Part shown: one piece after another, positions 34,845 through 42,929 of the stretch
How the letters are laid out: every line of letters begins with the position of its first letter
Position numbering within the stretch: the first letter of the stretch is position 1
Origin: JBBRBB01 sp963830175
GTDB taxonomy: Bacteria; Bacteroidota; Bacteroidia; Chitinophagales; Chitinophagaceae
Direction of reading: 5' to 3'
DNA length: 64,000 nucleotides
NCBI GenBank assembly: GCA_963830175.1
Contig: CAWHKV010000005.1
Location: forward strand, 1 to 64,000
Notes under the pieces: generated by a model
Told to the model about the DNA's origin: nothing
The model's database searches: none
The model's input: only the letters and a program-made list of their open reading frames with translations
Translations under genes and position numbers: made by a program

Positions 34845-35648
34845 TTATATAAAGTGCTTTAACAGGCTATGGTCTTTTTTAAGCAGTTTTGGAGAGGATA
34901 AAAAATACGTTTTAAAATCTTTTATAAAATGCGACTGGTCATAATATCCGGCGGCATACGCCACATCTGTTAAAGATTTATAGTCTTGCAGAAACACGTT
35001 CTTTAATACCCTGGCAATTCTTCTTTTTTTCATTAATTCCCCGGCAGATAACCCGGTCATTTCTTTAAATGTCTTTTCGAAAAGTTTTGTGGAATAACCC
35101 CAGTCTTTCTTTAAATCACCGATGTTATAGTCTTTATTTTGCTTTTTAAAAATGTTGATTATATCCAGTTCTGCCGGGGTGTAATGAACGAACTTATTTT
35201 TAAGATGCGCAGAAATATATTGGTTGCAAAACCCGGGAATCAGTTTGTCATCAGTATTTGAATGCAGTTGATCGTAAAGGGCAGGTAAATTCTCATCAAT
35301 TTTTTCTGCGGCAAAGCTTTTATCATTAAATAAAACCGGCGCCATATTAAAAAGCAATGATGTAGCCCAGGGATATAAAGTAATCCCAACGGTTTTCATT
35401 TCCCCTGCACTTTTTACCTTTATAATGCCTGATTGCTGCCCTTCTATAAACGCCTTTTTTTCAAAAATGAATTCCCCGTTTATATTCCTGGTAAATGGCG
35501 TTTTAAAATGAAAAATGATCTCAACGGCGCCTACTGGAAAGAAAAATTCTTCCCTATAATCGGAGCTGTCATCAATTCGCATTATCCAATAATGTTTTAC
35601 AATATCCCTAAGTTCGGCGGAAGGCAGGTATGAGGTAACATTTACCAT
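34845..35648 (-). CDS. AraC-family regulator
   Basis: 267 residues. N-terminal cupin-like part (YREEFFFPVGAVEIIFHFKT, GIIKVKSAGEMKTVGITLYP) and C-terminal double helix-turn-helix: YNIGDLKKDWGYSTKLFEKT with FKEMTGLSAGELMKKRRIAR and YKSLTDVAYAAGYYDQSHFI with KDFKTYF. The 'YYDQSHFIKDFK' end is the canonical AraC second motif. Divergent to the CPBP gene, with a 137-base shared intergenic region, and upstream of the PepF-like gene (57 bases); it could regulate either. Confidence 0.85.
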   Translation of the reverse strand: MVNVTSYLPSAELRDIVKHYWIMRIDDSSDYREEFFFPVGAVEIIFHFKTPFTRNINGEFIFEKKAFIEGQQSGIIKVKSAGEMKTVGITLYPWATSLLFNMAPVLFNDKSFAAEKIDENLPALYDQLHSNTDDKLIPGFCNQYISAHLKNKFVHYTPAELDIINIFKKQNKDYNIGDLKKDWGYSTKLFEKTFKEMTGLSAGELMKKRRIARVLKNVFLQDYKSLTDVAYAAGYYDQSHFIKDFKTYFLSSPKLLKKDHSLLKHFI

Positions 35649-35785
35649 GATTTCATTTATTAAGGCAACTGGTTATGTGCAGAAGGTACGTATCTAAGTA
35701 TAACCGGTTGAAGATAAAATAAAGAATCGTAAGTTCTTAGTACTCGCGAAATGCATTAATTTAAGCATCCCTAAACCAGGAACAA

Positions 35786-36502
35786 ATGGCTGGAATTATA
35801 GTAGAGCTGATTTTATCATGGATATTACTCTGGGTAATCTGCAAAAAGCACCTGGGTGCTTTAGGCTTTAAACCAACAAAGAAAAGTGGTTTTAATTTTT
35901 TATTTGGCTTTTCTGCAGCTGCTGTATGTTGTGTTATTTATTACTTATCGTTTACGGTATTGGGTAACAGCAGTTGGATATTGAATAAAGATATCAGCAC
36001 CTGGTCACTTGTAGAAAGTTGCTGGTGGGTTGTAAAGTCTGTGGTATATGAGGAACTTATTTTTAGGGGAGCGTTGCTATATATGGCTATTAAAAAGTTA
36101 GGACCAATTAAAGCCTGCCTTTTATCTGCGGTTGCCTTTGGCATATATCACTGGTTTTCTATGGGAGCTTTTGGAAACCCTGCGCAAATGGTTATTATAT
36201 TCTTTATGACAGGTATTTGGGGCTTTATGTTTGCAATGGCATTTGCGAAAACAGGATCGCTTTATTTGCCCTTTGCACTTCATTTGGGCTGGAACCTTTT
36301 TAATACAGTAGTTTTTTCTGAAGGACCATTAGGCAATCAGCTATATATCCCTGCTCATGGGCAACCCTTACATGAGATCCTGTCAATGATTATATTTATT
36401 TTCCAGGTTCTTTCTGTTCCACTGCTTACCTACGGATACTTAAAAAATACCCGGTTTAAATTAGCTAAAGTCAAAAGTAAAAATTTAATCAGAAATATAT
36501 AA
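35786..36502 (+). CDS. CPBP intramembrane metalloprotease
   Basis: 238 residues with about seven membrane helices. All three CPBP motifs are intact: EELIFRG at 89-95 (two Glu and Arg94), FGIYHWF with His122, and HLGWN with His166 and Asn170. The family includes Rce1-like CAAX proteases and bacteriocin-immunity or processing proteins; substrate is unknown. It is the intact counterpart to the broken CPBP gene at 2846-3514. It is divergent from the AraC regulator and followed closely (25 bases) by the NmrA-like gene. Confidence 0.85.
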   Translation: MAGIIVELILSWILLWVICKKHLGALGFKPTKKSGFNFLFGFSAAAVCCVIYYLSFTVLGNSSWILNKDISTWSLVESCWWVVKSVVYEELIFRGALLYMAIKKLGPIKACLLSAVAFGIYHWFSMGAFGNPAQMVIIFFMTGIWGFMFAMAFAKTGSLYLPFALHLGWNLFNTVVFSEGPLGNQLYIPAHGQPLHEILSMIIFIFQVLSVPLLTYGYLKNTRFKLAKVKSKNLIRNI

Positions 36503-36527
36503 CCCTTTAAAAATTAATTGAAAGCAA

Positions 36528-37379
36528 ATGAATACAATTTTCGTAACGGGTGTAACAGGTAACCAGGGCAGTAACGTTGCCGCACAACTGGCAGCTAATG
36601 GTTTTAATGTTGTTGCACTTACCAGGAATCCCAATTCACCAAAAGCCCAAAAATTAAACACGAAAAACATCCGTTTCGTAAAGGGTGATTTAAATGATGG
36701 AAGCACCTATAAAGCATACCTGAAAGATGTGTTTGGTGTATTTAGCGTACAAACTTTTGTAGATGGTGTAGAAAAAGAAATCAATCAGGGCATTACATTA
36801 GCAACCTTTGCGAAAGAATCAGGTGTAAAACACTTTTTATACTCCTCTGTTGTTGGTGCAGCTTCAAATACTGGTGTGCCCCATTTTGAAAGCAAATTTA
36901 AAATTGAAAATTTCATCAGGCAAATGGGAATGCCATATACGATTTTAAGGCCAACATCTTTTTTCGAAAATTTTTTAATACCCCAGGTAAAAAAAGGAAT
37001 TTTAAAAGGAAAATTGGTTCAGCCAATAAATAAAAATACGGTGTTACAATATATAGCAGCAGAAGATATTGGTAAGGTGGCAGTTAAAATTTTCCAGGAA
37101 GTGGATGCGTATGCAGGGCAAACCATTCCATTGGCGTCAGAGCAACTGGCTACACAACAGGTTGCTGAAATATTTTCATCGGTTTTACAAAAAGAAATTA
37201 AATACCAGAAACTACCCGGGCTCATCACAAGACTTTTGTTAGGAAAAGATTTATATAAAATGTTTAAGTGGATGGATGAAAATAGTTCTTTCACCCATGA
37301 CGATGTTAACCTTACAAAGACGGCATTCCCAGAGCTTATAAGCCTGGAAAGCTGGGTTGCAAAACATTTTAAAATATAG
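36528..37379 (+). CDS. NmrA-like NAD(P)-binding protein
   Basis: 283 residues. Rossmann start MNTIFVTGVTGNQGSNVAAQ (TGxxGxxG), then NVVALTRNPNSPKAQKL and FVKGDLNDGSTYKAYLKDVF. The catalytic Tyr/Lys of true SDRs are lost, typical of atypical SDR/NmrA proteins that sense or reduce NADP-dependent substrates. The FESKFKIENFIRQMGMPYTI, LRPTSFFENF and YIAAEDIGKVA stretches fit the NmrA/HSCARG group. Probably in one unit with the CPBP gene. Confidence 0.85.
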   Translation: MNTIFVTGVTGNQGSNVAAQLAANGFNVVALTRNPNSPKAQKLNTKNIRFVKGDLNDGSTYKAYLKDVFGVFSVQTFVDGVEKEINQGITLATFAKESGVKHFLYSSVVGAASNTGVPHFESKFKIENFIRQMGMPYTILRPTSFFENFLIPQVKKGILKGKLVQPINKNTVLQYIAAEDIGKVAVKIFQEVDAYAGQTIPLASEQLATQQVAEIFSSVLQKEIKYQKLPGLITRLLLGKDLYKMFKWMDENSSFTHDDVNLTKTAFPELISLESWVAKHFKI

Positions 37380-37485
37380 CCGCGAAATCGCGCATATTAC
37401 TGCCATCAATCAACTTTTAATTATACATTTAGCATAGCATTTTATAACTGCGCAAAGCCTTAAATCGGATGAATAAAAAGCATGT

Positions 37486-38049
37486 ATGAGGAAACTAAAA
37501 CTACAAATGCGCATTTCGGTCGACGGGTTTGTGGCAGGACCAAATGGTGAAGAAGATTGGGATGTAAAGGCAGATGACCAGCTTTGGCAACTGATCAATG
37601 AACTGCCCGACACATCGGATACGTTGCTGCTGGGCAGAAAAATGGCTGAGGGATTTATACCGCATTTTGAAGAGTATGAAACTGGAAATCCCAGAACTAA
37701 TTTTGCTGCAAAAATGGTAAACATCCCAAAAATTATTTTCAGCAAAACTCTGGATAAACCATTCGGCAAAAACACTACGCTTGCAAAAGGAAACCTCGCA
37801 GCCGAAATAGCAAAGTTGAAAAATATGCCAGGCAAAGATTTGTTGGTTTACGGAGGCGCTGGCTTTGTAGCTTCGCTGCTCGCCGGCGGGCACATCGACG
37901 AATTTTATTTGCTGGTCGTACCGGTATTGATAAACAAGGGAATTCGAATTTTTGATCTGCTTGATCACCGGCAAACCCTTACGCTCATTAACGCGATACC
38001 CTACACATGTGGCGTAACTTTACTGCACTATAAATTGAATAATGATTGA
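37486..38049 (+). CDS. Dihydrofolate reductase-like (RibD C-terminal) protein
   Basis: 187 residues. RKLKLQMRISVDGFVAGPNG at the start, SDTLLLGRKMAEGFIPHFEE, KDLLVYGGAGFVASLLAGGH (NADPH loop) and IDEFYLLVVPVLINKGIRIF with CGVTLLHYKL at the end. Same family as 20692-21261 but a different subfamily. A reductase role is inferred; substrate unknown. Confidence 0.85.
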   Translation: MRKLKLQMRISVDGFVAGPNGEEDWDVKADDQLWQLINELPDTSDTLLLGRKMAEGFIPHFEEYETGNPRTNFAAKMVNIPKIIFSKTLDKPFGKNTTLAKGNLAAEIAKLKNMPGKDLLVYGGAGFVASLLAGGHIDEFYLLVVPVLINKGIRIFDLLDHRQTLTLINAIPYTCGVTLLHYKLNND

Positions 38050-38091
38050 TGCCTAAATAATAAAATCACTTCGATTAAATACTAAAAGCCA

Positions 38092-38502
38092 ATGAACATC
38101 AGTCCATCAATGAAACTTGACATATACATTAACTACCCGGGTATTTGCGAAGAAGCATTTAAGTTTTATGAACAACACCTTGGCGGTAAAATATTGATGA
38201 TGCAGGCGCACCAGCACCCGCCTCCTAATTTTCCAAAAGTATGGACAAAACCCATTCTTCATGCAATGATAGAGATAGGCGGTACAATGGTTAGAGGCGC
38301 AGATGTTCCCGGGGCTGAACCCATGCGAAGTGTTTACCTAACTCTGAGGCCGCAAACAGCTGAGGAAGCAGAGCACATTTATAACCTGCTTACAGCGGAG
38401 GGACAAATATTTATGAAGATGGAAAAAACCTTTTTTGCAAACCGGTTTGCCATGTTTCGCGATAAATTCGGAACCTCGTGGATGCTTCTGCATGAAAGTT
38501 AA
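38092..38502 (+). CDS. PhnB-like VOC protein
   Basis: 136 residues. DIYINYPGICEEAFKFYEQH, LGGKILMMQAHQHPPPNFPK, HAMIEIGGTMVRGADVPGAE and FFANRFAMFRDKFGTSWMLL. The order and the 'F.FY...LGG' start are those of the PhnB/3-demethylubiquinone-9 methyltransferase-like branch of VOC proteins. Metal ligands are not obvious. It starts 42 bases after the DHFR-like gene, with which it may be co-transcribed. Confidence 0.8.
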   Translation: MNISPSMKLDIYINYPGICEEAFKFYEQHLGGKILMMQAHQHPPPNFPKVWTKPILHAMIEIGGTMVRGADVPGAEPMRSVYLTLRPQTAEEAEHIYNLLTAEGQIFMKMEKTFFANRFAMFRDKFGTSWMLLHES

Positions 38503-38549
38503 AAACATGCATTCTTACCAATAATTTTTTTTTAATAAAGCAAATAAAT

Positions 38550-39089
38550 ATGCGCTTAGTATATCTGCTAATATGTATGGGAATGTTTCAATCATGCCAG
38601 ACGAGCCCGCAAAAAGAAGTAAAAGAAAATCCATCTTTTACAGGTAGCTGGAAGTTTGTTGCAGACCAGGAAATTGATAATAATAACCAGGTAAAAAATG
38701 AGGATACCAATGTACGTGGACTCTTGATTTATACAGATGAAGGAAAAATGAGTGTGCAACTTTTGTGGCATGGAAGCAGGGCGTCGATGTTAACTGATTC
38801 AATCATGAACCAGGACGGAAAAGCGACCGGGGTTGGTATGGGTAATAACACCTGGACACCTGATCAAGCAAGAAAAATTATCGACACTTATGATGCTTAT
38901 TTTGGGGACTACTCGGTTGACTGGAGTAATCATATTGTTACCCACACTATTAGTGCTAATCTTCGTCCTGAAAAAGAAGGCGCTGTTTATAAACGCGCTT
39001 ATAATTTAGTTGGGGATACGTTGTATTTAAGAAGTGCAGATCCAGATACTACCATGCGGTGGCAAACCAAATGGATAAAAGTTAAATAA
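38550..39089 (+). CDS. Lipocalin-like lipoprotein
   Basis: 179 residues with a lipoprotein signal (MRLVYLLICMGMFQSCQTS, Cys16). The domain FTGSWKFVADQEIDNNNQVK, VRGLLIYTDEGKMSVQLLWH and AYFGDYSVDWSNHIVTHTIS fits the Lipocalin_5-type 'lipocalin-like domain' common in Bacteroidota, a beta barrel of unknown ligand. The GSWK and GLLIYTDEGKMSVQ motifs are the family's conserved stretches. Confidence 0.8.
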   Translation: MRLVYLLICMGMFQSCQTSPQKEVKENPSFTGSWKFVADQEIDNNNQVKNEDTNVRGLLIYTDEGKMSVQLLWHGSRASMLTDSIMNQDGKATGVGMGNNTWTPDQARKIIDTYDAYFGDYSVDWSNHIVTHTISANLRPEKEGAVYKRAYNLVGDTLYLRSADPDTTMRWQTKWIKVK

Positions 39090-39258
39090 TAAAAGATGGC
39101 GGAATTTTAAAACGGTCAGTTATAACAGGCATCAGCATCTGTATCTTAAACTATGTAATTCAGCCCGATTAAAATTCCTGTTCTCCCTTTATAACCTTGC
39201 TTGTTTAGATGTTAAAAGGTTTAATAAAAAATAACATCGAAGGTGGTTTTGCGTCTTT

Positions 39259-39274
39259 TGTGACATATGTCACT
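39259..39274. promoter_or_regulatory. CRP/FNR-like operator upstream of the cytochrome gene
   Basis: TGTGACATATGTCACT, a TGTGA-N6-TCAC(T) palindrome (core GTGACATATGTCAC is perfect, 14 bp). It matches the CRP/FNR-family consensus. It lies about 67 bases before the cytochrome c start codon, a reasonable place for an activator. The actual regulator (CRP, FNR or an HcpR-like protein) cannot be told from the site. Confidence 0.6.
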
Positions 39275-39340
39275 TTATTTAAACATATTAATGTGCAACT
39301 TTAAATTCATTAATCATTGCCTTGCAAAATCCTGTTACAA

Positions 39341-40378
39341 ATGAAAAGATATTTGAAATCAGACTGGATAATGTACCTTATTATTTTGGGGGTGGTTCTT
39401 ATAATTATAAAAGAAAGTTTAGAAAAAGATGAATTTATAAGCAATTCGTTTCCCACAGAGGAAATTATCAATGATTCTACCTGGGTTGCACCCAGCCTTT
39501 TTTCGGATCAAACTCTGGAAGGCAAAGCACGTGAAATGGTTATGTATGGTGAAGATTTGATAGCACACACTGCCAAATATTTAGGACCAAATGGATCCGT
39601 AAAACAAATTAGCAATGGAATGAATTGCCAGAATTGCCACCTGGATGCTGGTACCCGCCCGTGGGGAAATAATTACGGTGCAGTTGCATCTACTTACCCG
39701 AAATTCCGGGAGCGCAGTGGCGTAGTGGAAGGCATTTCTAAACGCGTAAACGATTGCCTGCAACGCAGCCTGAATGGACAGGCACTCGATACAACCAGTT
39801 ACGAGATGTTATCGATTATCGCCTATATGAAATGGCTGGGACAAAATGTTCCCAAAGGCGAAAAACCTAAGGGTGTTGGCCTAAATGAACTTCCATATTT
39901 AGACAGACCGGCAAATGCAGCGAATGGTACAATCATATTTAAAAATAAATGTACAACCTGCCATGGCGATAATGGGCAGGGGTTAAAAAACGCTAACGAC
40001 ACAGGATATTTTTATCCGCCATTATGGGGAGATCATAGTTATAATACAGGTGCAGGACTATTTAGGCTTTCCCGTTTTGCAGGCTACGTAAAAGACAACA
40101 TGCCTTACAATCAGGCCAGCCACAAAGCACCTGCTTTATCTAACGAAGAAGCATGGGATGTAGCAGCTTTTGTAAACTCTCAACCCAGGCCAAATGCAGA
40201 TCTTTCTAAAGATTGGCCAAATATTTCTGCCAAGCCATTTGATCATCCTTTTGGGCCGTATACGGATGGTTTTAATGAACAACAACACAAATACGGTCCT
40301 TATGAGCCTATTGTGGCGAAGAAAAAAGAAATGAAAAAACAAGCATCAGCATTAGAAAATAAAACATCAAAAAAATAA
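39341..40378 (+). CDS. Membrane-anchored diheme cytochrome c (TsdA-like)
   Basis: 345 residues from ATG 39341 (MKRYLKSDWIMYLIILGVVL), an uncleaved N-terminal anchor. Two heme c sites: CQNCH at 96-100 and CTTCH at 204-208. The segment around 133-146 (SKRVNDCLQRSLNG) and the overall layout fit thiosulfate dehydrogenase TsdA and SoxA-like cytochromes, where a Cys in this region (here Cys139) can ligate the heme iron. Methionine and other axial ligands are not assigned. TsdA oxidises thiosulfate to tetrathionate or the reverse; the function here is inferred. The next gene, 66 bases on, is SoxB-like, supporting a sulfur-compound role. Confidence 0.75.
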   Translation: MKRYLKSDWIMYLIILGVVLIIIKESLEKDEFISNSFPTEEIINDSTWVAPSLFSDQTLEGKAREMVMYGEDLIAHTAKYLGPNGSVKQISNGMNCQNCHLDAGTRPWGNNYGAVASTYPKFRERSGVVEGISKRVNDCLQRSLNGQALDTTSYEMLSIIAYMKWLGQNVPKGEKPKGVGLNELPYLDRPANAANGTIIFKNKCTTCHGDNGQGLKNANDTGYFYPPLWGDHSYNTGAGLFRLSRFAGYVKDNMPYNQASHKAPALSNEEAWDVAAFVNSQPRPNADLSKDWPNISAKPFDHPFGPYTDGFNEQQHKYGPYEPIVAKKKEMKKQASALENKTSKK

Positions 40379-40444
40379 ACAAGATTATAAACCTTATGAA
40401 TGTTTTAATATGAATAGCATGTAGGTTTTTATAAAAAGTATTGT

Positions 40445-42147
40445 ATGACGACTAACAATAACAGCAGAAGAAATTTTTTAAAATTCTCAACATTAGCAGG
40501 ACTTGGAATTACTACTAACCCGTTATCTGCATTTTCTTCATCAACACATCAACAAAAACACATGACAACAACAGATACAACAGTAAAAAAGGCACAAGAG
40601 GTTGTAACGTTATTGCAAACAACAGATGTGCATTGCCAGTTGCATCCCCATGATGAGTTGTTTTGGGAAAATGATAAAGCAGTTTTTCGTAAGACAGGCG
40701 GGTATGCCAATATCGGAACCTACTTTGATATGGCCCGAGAAAAAAATCCAAACACATTCATTATCGATACCGGCGATATGTTTCAGGGAAGCGAATTAAG
40801 TGTAAAGACTACCGGCAAAGCCTTGCAGCCAATTTTAAATGCATTGAATTATGATCTGTACATTCCCGGTAACTGGGAAGTGGTGTATTACAAAGAAAAT
40901 ATGCTGAAGCTGATGGGTGGCTTACGCGCACCTAAAATATGCACCAACATGTATCACGATTTGGGCGATAAGAAAAAGGGAGAGTTGATCTTTCAACCAT
41001 ATTATACCTGGAGTGCAGCCGGCATTAAAATTGGGTTTGTAAGCTATACCGATCCGTTAGTACCAGTTCGGCAATCCCCTGCATATAGCGAAGGTATTAT
41101 TTATACTTTCCCGGAAGAAAATCTGCAACACTATGTAAAGATTTTGCGCGAACAGGAACAGTGCGATTTCGTGATTTTATTATCGCACCTGGGATTATCG
41201 CAACAAATTGCATTGGCAAATAAACCTGAGTGCAAAGGAGTTGATTATATTTTTGGAGGCGATACGCATGAAAGGGTGCGCAAACCTATTGAATGCAAAT
41301 ACAGTAAGGTAGTGGAGCCCGGCGCATTCGGATCGTTTGTTGGACGGCTTGACCTAATTGTAGAAAATGGCAAAATTGTTCAGGATGTTTATACGCTTGA
41401 TGAAGTAGATTCTAATCGGTATCATCCCAAGCAAGCTATACAAGCCATCATAACACAAAATGAAGGTCCGCTACAGCAGGATATAACCCGGGTAGTTGGC
41501 TACAGCACCATTCCTTTGTACCGGTATTTTGTTGTGGAAAATACTATTGATACCCTCATCATTGATGCATTGATGTGGAAAATAAAACCTGATATTGTTT
41601 TGTCGAATGGTTTTAGATTTTGTCCCCCTAACAGTACGCCGGATGCAACCGGAAACATTCCTATAACTGAAGGATATGTTTATGATATGCTGCCTGTGGA
41701 CAGTACGGTTAGAACCGCAAAGGTTTCCGGAAAACAAATTCATCAGTGGCTGGAAAAAGAGTTGAACAATGTTTTTGCAAAAGATGCTTCTAAGACGATT
41801 AGGAGGCTGGGTGGTTAAATTTAAAGGAATGAAAGTGGAATTTAAAGCTTTTGAAGAATTGGGTAACCGTGTAAAAGAAGTAACCGTAAATGGTGAAAAA
41901 TCTAGATGCTGATAAATTATATGTTGTGAGTGCCTGCGAACGTGAAGGCGATCCCGAAAATATGCTTTGCCGAATGCCTGATGTTAAAGACGCAACAAAT
42001 ACATCGCATACCTTGCATGAAGTGATGAAGGAATACCTTGCAGAGCATTCACCCGTAACCCCAAAGCCAGAAGGCAATGCTATTATTTTAGATGCACCAC
42101 AGGATCTGTTAACACAAGTAACGGGCGTGGATTATACTTTTGTTTAA
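40445..42147 (+). pseudogene. SoxB/5'-nucleotidase-like phosphoesterase, frameshifted near C-terminus
   Basis: Tat signal RRNFLKF at residues 8-14. Calcineurin-like metal sites: LQTTDVHCQLHP, IIDTGDMFQGSE, PGNWEVVY (the SoxB-like NWE/HWE variant of the usual GNHE), LLSHLGLS and GGDTHERV. The 5'-nucleotidase C-terminal domain starts near VVENTIDTLIIDALMWKI. The frame stops at 41818 (IRRLGG). The next frame continues VVKFKGMKVEFKAFEELGNR to about 41900. A third frame continues LDADKLYVVSACEREGDPEN to 42147. Two indels in about 90 bases with intact flanking sequence. SoxB is the sulfate thiohydrolase of the Sox system, but non-SoxB nucleotidases look similar. Confidence 0.75.
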
Positions 42148-42169
42148 TAGCAGACATTAATTATTTTAG

Positions 42170-42205
42170 AAGGGCAATGTTTCCAATAACATTGCCTTTT
42201 GTTTT
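42170..42205 (+). terminator. Intrinsic terminator after the SoxB-like gene
   Basis: Stem AAGGGCAATGTT / AACATTGCCTTT (12 pairs including one G-T) with the loop TCCAAT, followed by TTTTGTTTT. It lies 23 bases after the last stop of the phosphoesterase locus and ends that transcription unit. Confidence 0.85.
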
Positions 42206-42380
42206 ACAAAGCAGTTGCTCTTTCCCGCAGGGGGATAAAGCTAAAATGGTTTAGTGTTTTGAACCAAATACCTGTATGAAATTTAATCTTACCAAATTAT
42301 GTACTATACCTTTTAAAACTACTTCGTTTATCTTAGGGATTATATTTTAAACAATAAATTTTAATGAAGTAAATTTTATT

Positions 42381-42875
42381 ATGACCCAAACTAACAAAGC
42401 ACTCGTAATGTTTTTTCTAACAATTGGAATTTGTTTTACATGCTCCGCACGGCAAAATTTTGAAAAGACCGATAATAAATACATCCCGGTTTCGCAGGCG
42501 CTATATGATACGGTTGCACATTTAGACAGTATATTTTTTGATGCTTTTAATAACCAAAACATTGAAATTCAAAAAGAGATGTTTTCAACCGATGTGGAGT
42601 TTTTTCATGATGCCGGCGGGCTCGCCACATATGAACAGGTTATTAAAAACACGCAAAGACTTTTCGATATGAACAACGGGTTAAAAAGAACCCTGGTTCC
42701 CGGCAGCATGGAAGTCTATCCTATAAAAGATTATGGCGCCCTTCAAATTGGCAGACACCGTTTTTGCCATATGGAAAATGGAAAAGATGATTGCGGTACT
42801 TTCAAATTTATAAATGTCTGGCAAAAAAAAGATGGCACCTGGCAATTATCGAGAGTAATAAGTTACGATCATTAA
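42381..42875 (+). CDS. NTF2-like (DUF4440) secreted protein
   Basis: 164 residues with a signal peptide (MTQTNKALVMFFLTIGICFT, cleavage near SAR). NTF2-like domain: LDSIFFDAFNNQNIEIQKEM, FSTDVEFFHDAGGLATYEQV, ALQIGRHRFCHMENGKDDCG and FKFINVWQKKDGTWQLSRVI. The 'H(D)xxG' and 'W(Q)xxxGxWxxxR' motifs are DUF4440-typical. Function unknown; it is set off by the terminator upstream and the histidine kinase 54 bases downstream. Confidence 0.8.
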   Translation: MTQTNKALVMFFLTIGICFTCSARQNFEKTDNKYIPVSQALYDTVAHLDSIFFDAFNNQNIEIQKEMFSTDVEFFHDAGGLATYEQVIKNTQRLFDMNNGLKRTLVPGSMEVYPIKDYGALQIGRHRFCHMENGKDDCGTFKFINVWQKKDGTWQLSRVISYDH

Positions 42876-42929
42876 ATGTTTCTTTCTTAACGCAATTGTG
42901 TTATTCCATTTATTATTATTGCAGCATAA

